The notes under the pieces: model-generated
The model's database searches: none
What the model was told of the DNA's origin: nothing
The model's input: the letters and a program-made list of their open reading frames with translations, nothing else
Shown: positions 47,241-58,802 of the stretch, one piece after another
How the letters are laid out: each line of letters opens with the position of its first letter
How positions within the stretch are numbered: the first letter of the stretch is position 1
Position numbers and translations under genes: made by a program
Assembly: GCF_019279795.1 (NCBI RefSeq)
Contig: NC_056730.1
Coordinates: forward strand, 613,429,890-613,493,889
DNA length: 64,000 bases
Reading direction: 5' to 3'
DNA from: Protopterus annectens
Taxonomy: Eukaryota; Chordata; Ceratodontiformes; Protopteridae

Positions 47241-48655
47241 CTACTCATGGAGATCCATTAGGTTTCTGCTTAGTTCGTCTGCCAGAGTATTTATCTTTCC
47301 TAGCAGGAATTGTACTTGCAGATGTACTTGGTAAGTCAATGCTGTGTCCCACACAGTCATGGCTAGTCTGCAGAGGGGTAGGAATGTGTGCCTCCCTGCT
47401 TGTTTATGTACCACATGACTGTAGTATTGTCCGTCTTTATCAATAGTTGTCCTGGATGAAGTAGATCCTTGAAGGCTGTCAGGGCATTCTGAATAGCTAG
47501 CATCTCTTTTTGATTGATATGTAGATGCATTTGGCTTGTGGAGCATGTGCCCTGAATACATCTTCCTGCCATATGGGCCCCCCAGGCATAATCTGATGCA
47601 TCTGTTGTTAATGTCTGCCTGGCTGTCAGTAAAGTGAAAGGCTGCCCCTTGTTGTGGTGACAGGCCTTTGCCCACCATTGAAACTCCTGTTGCAGGCAGG
47701 GAATGAGGGTAATTATTGTTTCCAGGCTGTGGCAGTGCTGAGTCCAAACACGTTTTAGATACCATTGTAGTTTCCTCATATGCAGTTTTGTATATGGAAT
47801 TAGCAGAATGCAGGATGCCATGAAGCCCAATGCCTGCAGAATTTTTCTTGCGGATAACTGGGTCTTTGTTGCCAACATTTTGAAATAAGTAGTCAGTTGT
47901 CTTTGTTTGTCTGGCATGAGATAAGCCATCTGGACAGTTGTATTTAAGCTTGCACCCAGGAATATTATCTCTTGAGAGGGTACTAGCTTTGATTTCTTTT
48001 CATTTACTGTGTACCCTAGACATGTTAGTAATCTTTTTACAAACGCCAGATGCTGTAGTAGAATGTCCTTGTCCTCTACTTGAATAAGGCAGTTGTCCAA
48101 GTAAGGATATATTTGTATTCCTCTTTGTCTGCAAAATGCAATTACTGGTACCAGGCATTTTGTGAATACCCTGGGCACAGTCGATAAGCCAAAGGGCAGT
48201 GCAGAGAATTGGTAGTGCATTTAGCCAGCTATAAATCTGAGGTTTCTTTGCATGATTGTCTGATTGAGACATGCAGGTATGCCTCTTTTAGGTCTAAAGT
48301 CACAAGCCAAGCCTTCTTGCCTAGCATGGGCAGAAGCTATTGCAGAGTCAACATTTTGAATTTTGGAATATCCAGAAATGTGTTTAGAATATACAGGTCC
48401 AGTATTGGTCTCCAGGATTTGTCCTTTCTGGGCATCAAGCACAGTCTTGAGTAAAATCCTAGTCCCTGCTCTTGCTGCAGTACTCGCTGAATGGTCCTCA
48501 TGTCCATGAGGGATGAAACTTGTTTTAGTGCCTCTGCCCATTGATTGTGTGGCAGGTCTGGCATACCGTTTGCCCTTGGCAGGGTGTAAAAATGGAACTT
48601 GTAGCCTTGTGACACTATATTCAAGACCCATTTGTCCTGGGTTATCACGTGCCAA
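47241..48655 (-). pseudogene. Reverse transcriptase and RNase H region of DIRS element B (fossil)
   Basis: Boxes QFSALPFGLSTVPRVFTKCL and YPYLDNCL near 48090-48215 (the YLDD position reads YLDN here). RNase H follows with TTDASDYAWGAH, NQKEMLAI and KTDNTTVMWYINKQ near 47390-47600. A downstream segment to about 46830 (ALSFSWKNLTVYAFPPLPLL) links it to the recombinase region. Confidence 0.83.
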
Positions 48656-48760
48656 TTTTGTGAAAAAATGCTAGTTTTCCTCCTAAAGGAGCCGCCAGAA
48701 GATAAGTGCTTGGTGCTGGCAGGGCAAAGTCATTGAGACTGTTTTCTGTATGGCTATGAT

Positions 48761-50547
48761 TTATTCCCCACTTTTGGAGGTAGAAGCTTCCCATTGTTTA
48801 AACATGTATGAGCCTTGTGGTTGGGATCTGCCTCTGGGGCATCTGTATCTGCCTCTTTGTGGCCTGCCTGACACTGGAAAGGACCAATTCTTTGTAGGCC
48901 AGTTCCTGCTAAATCTGGGAGGCTGTACCTGTAAGAAATCCTTGACTGTTTGCATAGATTTAGCTTTGTCCTCCATTTTCTTCAACACCTCTTCTGCTTT
49001 AGCACCAAACAAGGTATCATGCTGTAATGGAGCATCTAATAATTTTGCTTTAACATGATCAGGAAGATTCTGTTCCTTTAACCAAGCATGCCTCCTAATG
49101 ACAGAACCCATAACAGCGGCCCTGCAGGAGGCTTCCAGAGAATCAAAACCACATTGCAAAGTATGCTTTCCCACTTGTTCAGCTGCATGCAATACATCCT
49201 GCATTTCTTTGTTTTCTGTACATTCAGAATTTATCATAATTTTCTGTTTAAGTAATGACATAAGATATTGCTGGTATTTAAGCATATGAAACTGACAATT
49301 TAAAGCCCTTAGAGCCAAGGTAGCAGAAGTGTAAATCTTTTTCCCCCATCTGTCCAGGACCCTTGAATCCCTGTCAGAGGAGACAGGGTTTTTTGCACTG
49401 GAAGCCTTGACTCCTTTGGGACCCTGAGAGATAGTTTCTGGGTCAGAAGCAGGGTTTTTATAAAGATATTTATGTGAATCTGGAACCCTGTAGTATCTGT
49501 CTGGCTTAACAGGAGCTGGTGGTAGAGAGTCAGGAGTTAGACCGGACTCTGAAAATACATCATCTACAATGTCTAAAACAGGAGGAATAGCAAGGGGCCT
49601 GTGCTGAGGTAGTAAAAGAAAATCTCTGAGCCTTTTCTTAGATTCTGAGTAATCTTGGCTTTCCCAGTGGAAGTGCTCCCTTATATTATGCAGTGTCTCC
49701 CCAAAAGAATAATCCTCAGGAGGGGAGGCTGAAGGGATAGATTCTTCAGCATCAGAATCCTCATAGGGAGGAAGAGAGTATTCCTGTTCAGAAGAGGAAT
49801 CAGAGGAAATGGAAACCTGATCTGAAGATTCATATTCTGTCTCTTGCCTAGGCCTCTTATCAGGAGTGGGATGGGAACCTGCGATCAATGTAATTAGGTC
49901 TTTAGCCATTTTAAGCATCTGTTTTTTAGGCATGGAGGCCTGTCCAGGGGAATGTTGTACTTGTTTCTTTGTCTTTAGAGGTGCTTTACTCTTTGCCTTT
50001 GAAGCTGAAGCCGTTTTCACATATAACTTTGGCAGCCTGAAAACACCCTCACATCTCCGGATCCATCTGAGGGAATAATTTCTGAGGATCCAATACCTTG
50101 AGTTTCCAGTGGCCTAGCCAACTCCACATGGGAGTCGGAAGTGGCCTGTGGCTCTGAGGTAGTGGGCACCAGGGGCTGTGAAAGCGCCTCACTGAGAACC
50201 GGCAAACGAGCAACTGGCTTAGCTGAAGCTTCGTCGTCGGTTTTGGACCTCGGATACCTGTCCTTTTCTTTTTATTTGGGCTTTTTATAGATTCCAATAG
50301 TCGGCTGTTCTGACAGCATTATATAATTAAATCTTCTGCCAAAATAATGAAATGCAAAATCGTACCGACGCTTAATAGTGCGTTGGTTAAATCTAGCACA
50401 AAACTGACAACTAGCAATGTTGTGGTCAGGGCCTAGGCAAGGAATACAGTAAGAATGAAAATCCTTCTGAGGTATTTGCTTCCCACAAGAAATAAAATTA
50501 TTAACTTTTTCTGACATCAGTCTGGAGCAATAAAAAAGTTTCCCCAA
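48761..50547 (-). pseudogene. Gag-like region of DIRS element B (fossil)
   Basis: N-terminal SCGKQIPQKDFHSYCIPCLG near 50460-50510 (the Cys/His cluster shared with element A), a Ser/Glu-rich middle, then RYYRVPDS, NCQFHMLKYQ and RRHAWLKEQNLPDHVKAKLL. The C-terminus (PPRFSRNWPTKNWSFP, then an Arg-rich end) is close to that of element A. Confidence 0.8.
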
Positions 50548-50654
50548 TGGGGTACTTAGCTTTAATGAAGACTTTGGATCTGAAATTCGAACTTGAAAAT
50601 CTCAGGAGTCGGCCGACCGTCACTTGCGAACTGCTTTTGCTTCGGGCACCGCAC

Positions 50655-50823
50655 GGCAAGAAAGACAGAAGAAAATGGTGTTTGCTGCATCTTTTATACC
50701 CTCAGGGAGGAGGCGACAGCAACGGATGCCAGACCAGGACTTTGGAATTCAAGCCGACTGTGGGTAGCCTGCCAGCAGGATAACCCAATTGTAATGACTG
50801 CAACAGTGAAACACGATGAACAT
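50655..50823 (-). repeat. Right terminal inverted repeat of DIRS element B
   Basis: Reverse complement of the left repeat, ending CACGATGAACAT. A TATAAAA on the minus strand lies at 50692-50698. Confidence 0.85.
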
Positions 50824-51342
50824 CAGTTTGATACCGTTTGTGGAGAAGGAGTTTGAAAAGATGGTTGGCCCACTGAATTGGGCTCCATCATACTTAACAA
50901 AATGTGCATACAGATTATTGCAGCCTAAGCCTGCCCTGTTAATCTCACTTTATATTATGAATACTCCCTTCTTTAATTATTTAACAAGCAAGACATCTTG
51001 GTGCAAGTGTGTCTACTTTATCAAATCCTATGTAACACAAACAAGCTAAGATTTTAAAGGGGCCTTCCTCCTGGGTGGAGCTGAAAAGGGCAGAATACAG
51101 TGACATTTCTTCTGAACTCATATTTGCTCATTTAGATTTCAGAATGAAATACCCAGCTGTTCTTCAAGTTTTAATTTAGTACTTTCTGGATACTTCCTCA
51201 ATATGACTGATGCCAATGAAGTATTACCTAAAGAGCTCCCAGATCCTTTTAAATAAACTAGAGATATCACAAGTAACTAACAGCATTTTGACAGTCATTT
51301 TTTAACTTTGTGTTCATTTAAAATATATTGTGTTTTTATTAT
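50824..51342. other. No gene recognised
   Basis: A 72-codon open stretch follows DIRS element B, with no family resemblance. The DNA may be the continuation of the unassigned locus at 44546-45290, split by the insertion. Confidence 0.35.
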
Positions 51343-51400
51343 AGGGTCATAGGTTCATAGGTGTGTACTAGCTTAATGGCCCCAAAGCCTTTATTATTAT
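51343..51400 (-). mobile_element. CR1-like LINE 3' tail
   Basis: GGGTCATAGGTTCATAGGTG is the reverse complement of the CR1 ending with its ATGAACCT units. Only the last few dozen bases are recognisable. Confidence 0.55.
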
Positions 51401-51649
51401 ATTACCTTCCTTAATCCATAGAAAAGCTATATGGTAATACTAGTTTTCTGTATGGTTTAGAAGCTGTATAATTTTCCATGTGAATGTTCAGCATCTGTAC
51501 TAATACATGGCAGCCTACCCTTAGTGATGGTGCCAAGGAACATTTTACCCTAGGTCATAGGCTTGATACCAGGCCCATTCCTTAAAAACTCAGTAGTCAT
51601 ACTGACAAAATTATTGGCAGATTTATTTCATAATTAAAACTACGCCACA

Positions 51650-52260
51650 CAATTTTTAATTTATTCCTCCCAACAACCCAGAAATCTGTTGCCAAAAATA
51701 TTCTTTTTTCTTAAATTTGAATATGCCCTACCACTACTGAGCATGCACTCCTCTTAAAACTGCCAAAATCTACAGACAGCTGTGTTGAGAAGTTGCAAAT
51801 TTGCTCTCTTAGCTAACTAAAGAAAACACCATTGTAGTGTACCTGGTGGGATGCACTGGCCCCTATACCTGTTAGAGCCACCCTCCTTCAGGGAACCCTA
51901 ATCTTAAGAATTCTTAAAACAGGATGCTACCCTTCTCTCAAAAGGAAATTACTAATGAGAAACTGAAACAACTCCCTTAGGAAGAGTCAAGAAAATGTTT
52001 TTATCCTTTCAAGGCCTAAATTCAAACTATCCACAGGTGAGAAAGCCTTCACAAGTTCACAAACTGCACTGTGAAACCACCTGTCCAATGATATTAAGTT
52101 TTTTCATTCAGTTGAAGCATTTAAAAATCATTAAAATCCAACCTAGCTGAGGAAGCCAAATGCTCATGTTTTCGTGATACTAGTTAGGAAAGAAAACCTG
52201 ACTAAAATCCCATGTAGTTAATAGCATCTCGTATATAACTGAACTCATTCTTCCTATGTT

Positions 52261-52307
<47 letters not shown>

Positions 52308-52492
52308 CCTTTATTTTACAGTGTTTTGTAGAATGATAAGGTTTCTATTTTCTCTTAAATCGATATGTAAATTGCCTTTATTGTATTATCTTACCTACTG
52401 TAAATCTTGTAACATTGTAACCAGGTCATGTTTATAAAGGGTCATTCGACTAGCTCCCCTGCTTGGCCAACAAACTGAAATAAATAATCTAC
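51650..52492 (+). mobile_element. Old L2-like LINE, C-terminus and 3' tail
   Basis: The ending TTGGCCAACAAACTGAAATA, AATAAT and the preceding CATTCGACTAGCTCCCC resemble the L2 tail. Upstream, GTGAAACCACCTGTCC near 52071 sits where the family reads KLWNLLP. A GA array interrupts it. Very degraded, and the left edge is uncertain. Confidence 0.45.
52262..52303. repeat. (TA)n-(GA)n microsatellite
   Basis: A short TATATATA followed by about 34 bases of GA. Confidence 0.95.
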
Positions 52493-53149
52493 ATATGGTC
52501 AGTGCAGGCTATAGGGCTCCATACTGAAATCTTAAGATTCAAATTACAGAGTCCCAAGGTACTAAAAAAATAAGACTGAAAATACAGAAGAGCAAATAAT
52601 TAACATCACTTTTTTTCTTTAAACTTATTTTTTTTCAGGGGGCAAGTCCCTCTGCACCCTCAGTGTCACACCCCCTAAAATTATATATACCAAGTCCAAG
52701 ATGGGGTGATTACCAAAGAAATGTTAAAATTTTGCGTCTCTAATCAAAGGTCGTTTTTTCAGGGTAGATTAGATCATGCACTTGGTTTTGTTCTGACTGT
52801 GGATTAGTTTTGTTATATACTTCTGAAAGCAATGGCAATAATCCTTGGTCAGATCAAATGTCAACAGTGTACATAATATTATTGTAGTCCATGGTATGCT
52901 GTGACTATGCTCAGATATCGCAAAAAAAAACAATTAAGCACTTCTGCAGCATGAGACCCAGTCTTAACAATCTTAACAATCGTTAAGCATGCCTGCTTAA
53001 ATTGTTAGGATTAGGTATTGTGCTAGGCAATTAAACCTACCAGTAGTGTTCAGTAAACAACAGTGGTAGCATTAAAACAGGTTTCTTTCTCCCCACCTTT
53101 CTGTGTTAATTCACATCCATCATTGCTCCTCATTAAGACTTATTAGCTA
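52493..53149. other. No gene recognised; C-rich core like a foldback element
   Basis: GGGGGCAAGTCCCTCTGC and CACACCCCCTAAAATTATAT at 52638-52690 resemble the cores of the foldback elements at 23240-23572 and 61588-61958, but no terminal inverted repeats were found here. Confidence 0.35.
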
Positions 53150-53886
53150 GCTAAAAGTACTCAATGTCCTCTCTTACAACCATCTGAATATTTCATTTAA
53201 AATCCTTAGCCTCTTTGATAAACACTTCTCCTTAGGTCACCTTATACAGTAGTACAAACTTGCTTGACACTTATGATTAGAAAATCAAAATATCGTTCTT
53301 AACCAGGAATCTAATAATTCATATGACATTTCCCTCTACTCCAAAGTTGGCACCAAAAGTTGGAACCACTTCCCATATTCAGTACTCCAAATTTCAATCC
53401 TAAATAATTTCAATACTATTCTAAATATATATCTTATTAACAAATGGCATTGGCTCTGCCCATGTACACTGTTCCACGGCTTGATCTTCACTTTCTACTT
53501 CTACCACAAAAGCTATTAATAACACTTTGAAATATTATTAACAGTCCACATACCTTGTATAGAATGGTATACTTTTACTCTTTTCAAAGCGTTTACTGTT
53601 TTAACCTGTATTTTAAGTTTAATACCTTCTAATGTCTACTGGTCTATATTTGTCAGATGGAATAACATTGCTGATATTCTGGAATCAAAATCAATATATT
53701 GTTTCTTGATTTTACATATTTGTATATAAAAACCTGGATTAACGTTCCCTGAATTGTAATAAGTCATCTCTATTAACATCTGTAATCTATCACCCATTTG
53801 TGGAACTCTTTTCCCCCGACCTCCACTGTGAAGGGGCTTTGGCCTACTTGGACTTTCCTGGTAAACAAAGGTAAATAAATAAATAA
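53150..53886 (+). mobile_element. L2-like LINE, C-terminus and 3' tail
   Basis: CTCTACTCCAAAGTTGGCAC near 53335 reads LYSKVGT, followed by KSWNHFP, like the SNTVGKLWNLLP ending of the younger copy. The tail at 53789-53886 has GGAACTCTTTTCCCCCGAC and ends in AAATAAATAAATAAG. Confidence 0.75.
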
Positions 53887-54438
53887 GTAATATCAGATTT
53901 AAGATATTTGAGTAGTAGAGGGTTCTGTTTATCATTGCTCATACCAGGGATGAAGAAAATAATCCCCCCTCCAAATGCTAGAAAGTTGAAACACCAATTT
54001 CCACAATTCTCAGTTCTTGTGCTTGAGTCAAAGGTTACTTCTTTTGCATTCCTGGAGGTTCTGACTCTAGTCTGTAGCAATGAATTCTAAAAACATCTAT
54101 TACTGTCGTATTAATATTTCAGCATCCTAATATTTCATACATTTACAAAAGCTTAAAGATATTTTAGTTATTGTTTTGTACTATAGTAAACAGGTCTCTT
54201 TAAAAATGTAATTCAAATGAGCATTGTTTTATCAAGCAAATTCAAACTGATCTCTATACTATGAAATTTCTCTAGGATTTTGTCTGACAAAATGGTAATT
54301 CATTTCTTATTTATTTTTGGTTGCATATATTTATTTTCTTTCAAATTTGCTTTAAGAGTTATTTGTCTTACAAATGTAATGTCAGTTACATACAATTATC
54401 AGCAAATTTATGATGTATAAACATTACTCTAGACTTAC

Positions 54439-54586
54439 CTCGATCTACAACTCGTAATGAAGCTGATGCAGAATTCTGTCCATATCCATTGTTTGCATAA
54501 CAGGTATAGATACCTTCGTCTTCTTTCTGGATGTTCTTGATCTGTAACCAGCCAGTGATTTCATATTGCTGTGGTCCCCCACGAGT
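54439..54586 (-). CDS. Immunoglobulin-domain exon of a KAZALD-like gene
   Basis: An exon of 148 bases with consensus ends. The acceptor is TTGTTTGCTATGGACAG, preceded by a long T run on the minus strand; the donor is GAG|GTAAGT at 54433-54441. It starts in phase 0 and ends in phase 1. It encodes TRGGPQQYEITGWLQI, then KNIQKEDEGIYTCYANN, then GYGQNSASASLRVVDR: the back half of an I-set Ig domain with the D.G.Y.C motif. KAZALD1 reads RGGPQRFEVTGWLQIQAV at the same place, so the match to this secreted IGFBP-related family is strong. IGFBP7 and IGFBPL1 are more distant. Which KAZALD paralogue it is cannot be settled from one exon. Upstream exons (signal peptide, IGFBP and Kazal domains) would lie to the right of the window or in unread sequence after 54587; none was seen. 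The exon has no frame damage. Confidence 0.85.
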
Positions 54587-54603
54587 CTGTCCATAGCAAA
54601 CAA

Positions 54604-54627
54604 TAAAAAAAAAAAAAAAAAAAAAAA
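54604..54627. repeat. Poly(A) run (T run in the acceptor's polypyrimidine tract)
   Basis: About 23 A on the plus strand, directly upstream (minus sense) of the Ig exon's acceptor. Confidence 0.95.
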
Positions 54628-55468
54628 CATATATATGTATATCTTCAGACTTAGAAATGGTTGTATCATTCAAAATAGCTTTTTAACAGCATCCCTCATG
54701 TGACTGTTTTCTGAAAAGTAAACAGAGTTTCAGACTGAGATCTATTGTTTTCTTTTGCTTAGCCTTGTTATTAGAACTGACATGACATTTTTCTTAATTA
54801 CTTTAAATGTTGCCACAGGAGAATGTTAAAGGTAGCAATATTATTCCATTGTATCCAAAAGTATGTGTGCACCAACCTAAATGTACACATTATCATTATT
54901 CAAAGGTCATTTCCATTACTTAGGTCTAGAACTCTAAGACAGATAGTTTCAAACTAAACACTATAATTAGGCTTGCCTTCTGTTTATGTTGATGCCTTTC
55001 CATTTGGATGACTTGATTATAACTGAAATTTTCAGCCGTAATCTGATAGACTGATCACAGAGCTTCTTATTACCAGTGTAATATTTATGGTTGTACAGAC
55101 ACAGCCACTTAAGAGTACTTTAAGGGGTGACAGTAAACATATGGGCCGCTGCTCTGGTATTTTGACACCCTTCCTCATTGTGGCTATCAACATAACCTCA
55201 GATAACTTAGTTTTTGCTCCTGCAGATCAGTGTTTTGGTGCTGCCTGAAATTTACTATGCCATTATGTCTGATATGTCATCTGAAAGTTCACTGGACATG
55301 GATGTATGCAAGGAAACCTGTATGCAGTTGAAACCATATGTAGATTGTCAGAGTTTTCCCCACACATAAGAAATAACTTTGAATTAGCAGAAAATGTGAA
55401 GTACTACATTATTAGCTATATTAACAAATTTTGATGCTGTTTGCCTAAACAGGTAGCCTTAACTAGAA
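54628..55468. other. No gene recognised (intronic)
   Basis: AT-rich sequence upstream of the Ig exon in the host gene's direction. No further exon is visible. Confidence 0.45.
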
Positions 55469-55680
55469 AGTACAGTTGTCTAAAATCTTACCATAAAAGT
55501 AGATGTCCTTGCCTTCACTGTTGCAATATTCATAACTTTTGGGATTCCCTGCCATGGAAGCCTGTCACCCGGTCAGTAAACCAAAGACTTCCTGTTGCAT
55601 TTAAAAGGTATACCTGAATGTTACTCAAATGCTTCTTGCGTACCACAGGGCATAAAGGTGACATTCAGGCTTACCATGAA
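55469..55680 (+). repeat. Left terminal inverted repeat of DIRS element C
   Basis: AGACTTCCTGTTGCATTTAA and flanking sequence recur in reverse complement at about 60836-60960. The outer part (TACAGTTG, CTTACCATAA) is left-specific. Confidence 0.82.
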
Positions 55681-55780
55681 CAGAACTGATTGCCCCAGTA
55701 GAACACCAGTCCAAGGAACCCAAGAGGTAACCTGTATATCCAGGAAGGAAAGGACTAGGGGGATGGAGGGATTGAGCGAA

Positions 55781-55875
55781 TACTGCAGCAGTGAATGCAA
55801 GGACATCTACTGTTATGGTAAGATTTTGTGCAACTGTTATTATGTCCTTACATTCATTGCAGTATTTGTAACCTT
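55781..55875 (-). repeat. Internal complementary region of DIRS element C
   Basis: TGCAGCAGTGAATGCAAGGA begins the reverse complement of the left end, and ATGTCCTTACATTCATTG is the reverse complement of the right end. The two are fused near 55842. Confidence 0.82.
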
Positions 55876-55936
55876 CGGGAGAGTACCAAAACTCAAGAGG
55901 AAACTTGTGAGTGGGAAGGAGAAGAAGAAGAGTCCC

Positions 55937-56916
55937 TTAAGAAGCCATGGAGAATGTCACTAGCAAAACTGGCCCTAGCTCTAGAGATACCATCCAGTTG
56001 TGTATAGTAAAGATATGCACAGAAGACCAGGCAGCTGCTTCAAGAACAGAATTAGTATCTAAACCCTTGAAAAAAGTACCAGAAGAAGCCACAGCTCTAG
56101 TAGAATGAGCCATGACTGAAGAAGGAAGGCTCTTGCCATGAAAGGAGTAACAAAAGGAAATAGCCATAGAAATCCAAGAAGAAATAGTTTGCTTGGATGC
56201 AGTTAGACCCAAAGATCTAGAATGAAAAGAAACAAACAACTGATCAGATTTATGAATAGCTTGATCCAAGTAAATTATGCGTTGCCTATGCACATCCAAA
56301 GTATGCAGCACCCTCTCACTGTCAGACTGTGGAGGGGGGGAGAAGTAAGCAGATTAATTGACTGATTAAGGGAAAACTCATTAACCACCTTAGGCATAAA
56401 GGAGGGATTATTGCATAAGGACACCCTGTCCTCATGAAAAATAAAAAAGGAGGACAAGCCATAAGGGCCTGCAACTCAGACATCCATCTGGCAGAAGTAA
56501 GAACTAACAACAGAACAGTCTTCCAAGAACAATGTTTCAAGGAAGCCGAAACAGCAGGTTCAAAATGACCTTGAGTCAACTTCTCCAAAAAAAAAATGAA
56601 GATCTCAGAGAGGCAGAACAGGCTTCCTGGGAGGTCTAATATTAAGGACGCCTTTGAGAAATTGTTTAACCTTACATCTAGATGCTAAAGGAGGAGATAA
56701 AGGCAGACAAGCAGAGATGGCTGATTAGCTGGCCTTAATAGAAGAACAGGCCAAACCAGCGTTGAGCAATTCACACAAATAAGAGAGAACCAAAGGAACA
56801 TCCACAGAAAGTGGGTTCAGATTATGAGACAGACACCAAATAGAAAACCTCTTCCATTTGGATAAGTAGGATTTCCTAGTAATAGGTTTCCTGGTCTCCT
56901 GCAGGACTTGCATCAC
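55937..56916 (-). pseudogene. Tyrosine recombinase region of DIRS element C (fossil)
   Basis: ETRKPITRKSYLSKWKRFS at the N-terminal side near 56840-56900. Catalytic end with MAHSTRA (H-x-x-R) and AAWSSVHIF near 55990-56130. Confidence 0.8.
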
Positions 56917-57364
56917 ACCCTCAGAAAAAAAGGTGTCTATGAGGGATTAAAACCCTGTCATCCACAATGTCAGCTGAAGAGTGGACAGATGGGGATGGAT
57001 AAGTGATCCCTTGTCTGTGATGAGATCCACCCTGGGAGGTAACTTGTGATGATTGCCCCTGGCTAGATGCAGAAGTATAGGTAACCAGTGCTGTCTCGAC
57101 CAAAAGGGAGTCACCAACATGATTATGGGAGCATCCTGTTGAATCTTGAGCAGGACTTTCGGAATGAGAGGAAGGGGAGAGAATGCATAAAGAAATATCC
57201 CTTTCCAAGAGAATGAGAGGGGGTCCACCTTCCACACCCGAAGACCCGGGACTCTGATACAAAACAGAGGAAGTTTTCTGTTCAGAGGGAAGGCAAAAAG
57301 ATCAGCTTGAGGAGTACCTAACTAATGAATAAAATCCAGAAGCACATCCCTGTGAAGCATTCAT

Positions 57365-58684
57365 TCATGGGACTGAGTTAAGGATATGCTCAGATTGTCT
57401 GCCATAATGTCCTGACTGGAAGGGATATAAACTGCTTAAAAAGTCACTTGATACCTGACAGTAAGATCTCATATCAGAAGTGACAACTGGCAAAGAAGGT
57501 AGGATATTGTTCCTCCATGTTTGTTGATATACCACACCATTGTGAACACCTTGAGTGGCCCTGGAGAGAAAAGAATGGATTAAAGAGCCAGCAGAAGAGC
57601 TCTCATCTCCTTGATGTTGATGTGCTCCCTCTGCTGACAAGGTGACCACACCCCCTGTAATTTTAGGGAGCCAAAAGTGGCCCCCTCAACCCATGTCTGA
57701 AGTGTCTGTGAACAATTCCTGAGAGGGAAGACAGGGATGAAAAGGGATCCCTGGGTTCAGGCACAACTGCCAAATCCACCAGTTAAGTTCTTGTCTGAGA
57801 CAAGGAAGAAGAGGAACTACAAAATCTAGAGGATAAGCATGCTGAAGCCAGACTGACTTCAGAAACCACTGAAACTTTCTCATGGGAAGTTTGGCTAAAG
57901 GGAGCATCAGAATGGTTGATGCCATGAAACCCAGAACTCTTAGAAATTCCCTGGTGGTAATGGAAGCCAGAGAAAGAGGACAGTGAAAGGAAGAAATGAG
58001 AGTTAAGGTAGGGATGCTATCATAGGCACTGACTGAATCCTGCAACCTTGAAAAACATGATCCCAAGGAGTCAGAGAAGACTTTGTGAAATTTATTGTGA
58101 ACCTCAGGCTCTAAAAAAGGGAGATGAGAAATGAAGATTTTGCAAAAGAGTCTCTGGAGAGGATGCCTGAATAAACAAATCACCTAAGTAAGGAAAAATT
58201 TGGAGCCCTCAAAGTCTGCAAAAACAATCACAGGACCAAGGCATTTGGTGAACACCCTTGGGGCAGTAGAAAGGCCAAAGGGCAAAGCAGTGAACTGAAA
58301 AGACCAGGAAGAAACAGAGAAATGTAAAAACTTCCTGAAAAGAGACTGGACTGGAATATGGAGATAGGCATTCTTGAGATCAAGAGACACCATATAGGCC
58401 TGACGGAGCAGTAGAGGAAACAGAATCTGAAGAGACAACATCTGAAAGGAAAGCACTTTTAAAAAGTGTTTAGATTAGAGAGGTCTAGAATAGGTCTCCA
58501 AGTGCTCTTTTTTTCTTGGCACTAAAAACAGCCTAGAGTAGAACCCTTTCCCCCTTTGGGACACAGGCACCTCTTGACTAGTACCCTGAGTCAAGAGAGT
58601 CTGAAGATCCTCTGGAAAAAAGGGGAACTGCTCCTGGGGAGGTTGAGAAATGCCCATAAAAGAAGGCCAGGATTTCCACACCAT
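57365..58684 (-). pseudogene. Reverse transcriptase and RNase H region of DIRS element C (fossil)
   Basis: SLDLKNAYLHIPV and TALPFGLSTAPRVFTKCL at 58230-58390, then the PMRKFQWFLKSVW stretch near 57880 and LFTDTSDMG (RNase H start) near 57690. A segment near 57150-57240 has LSFSWKGIFLYAFSPLPLIP, linking to the recombinase region. Confidence 0.8.
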
Positions 58685-58802
58685 GAAGTACCCCTGACCA
58701 ATGACTGACAGAACCCAAGAATCTTGAGTGATCTGAATCCATGCAGGAAGAGAAAAAGAAAGGTGAAGAGAAAGGGGAATGTGGCTGGGAGGAGATGGAT
58801 AG

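Larger units (their letters stand above)
45291..50823 (-). mobile_element. DIRS-1-type retrotransposon, element B (fossil, both ends present)
   Basis: About 5.5 kb on the minus strand with the same plan as element A: right terminal repeat (about 50655-50823), Gag-like region (48761-50547), RT/RNase H region (about 47241-48655), recombinase region (45806-46795), internal complementary region (45675-45775), left terminal repeat (45291-45506). The edges are again AGTACAG on the left and CAT on the right. Protein sequences are clearly related to element A but well diverged, so it is a separate subfamily. The terminal repeats differ by around a tenth by eye. It has perhaps five to eight breaks and is older than A. 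Confidence 0.9.

Noticed and set aside
54386-54673. Extending the Ig exon into the poly(A)-adjacent open frame
   Set aside because: A consensus acceptor at 54587-54588 and loss of similarity to KAZALD1 beyond it set the exon edge.
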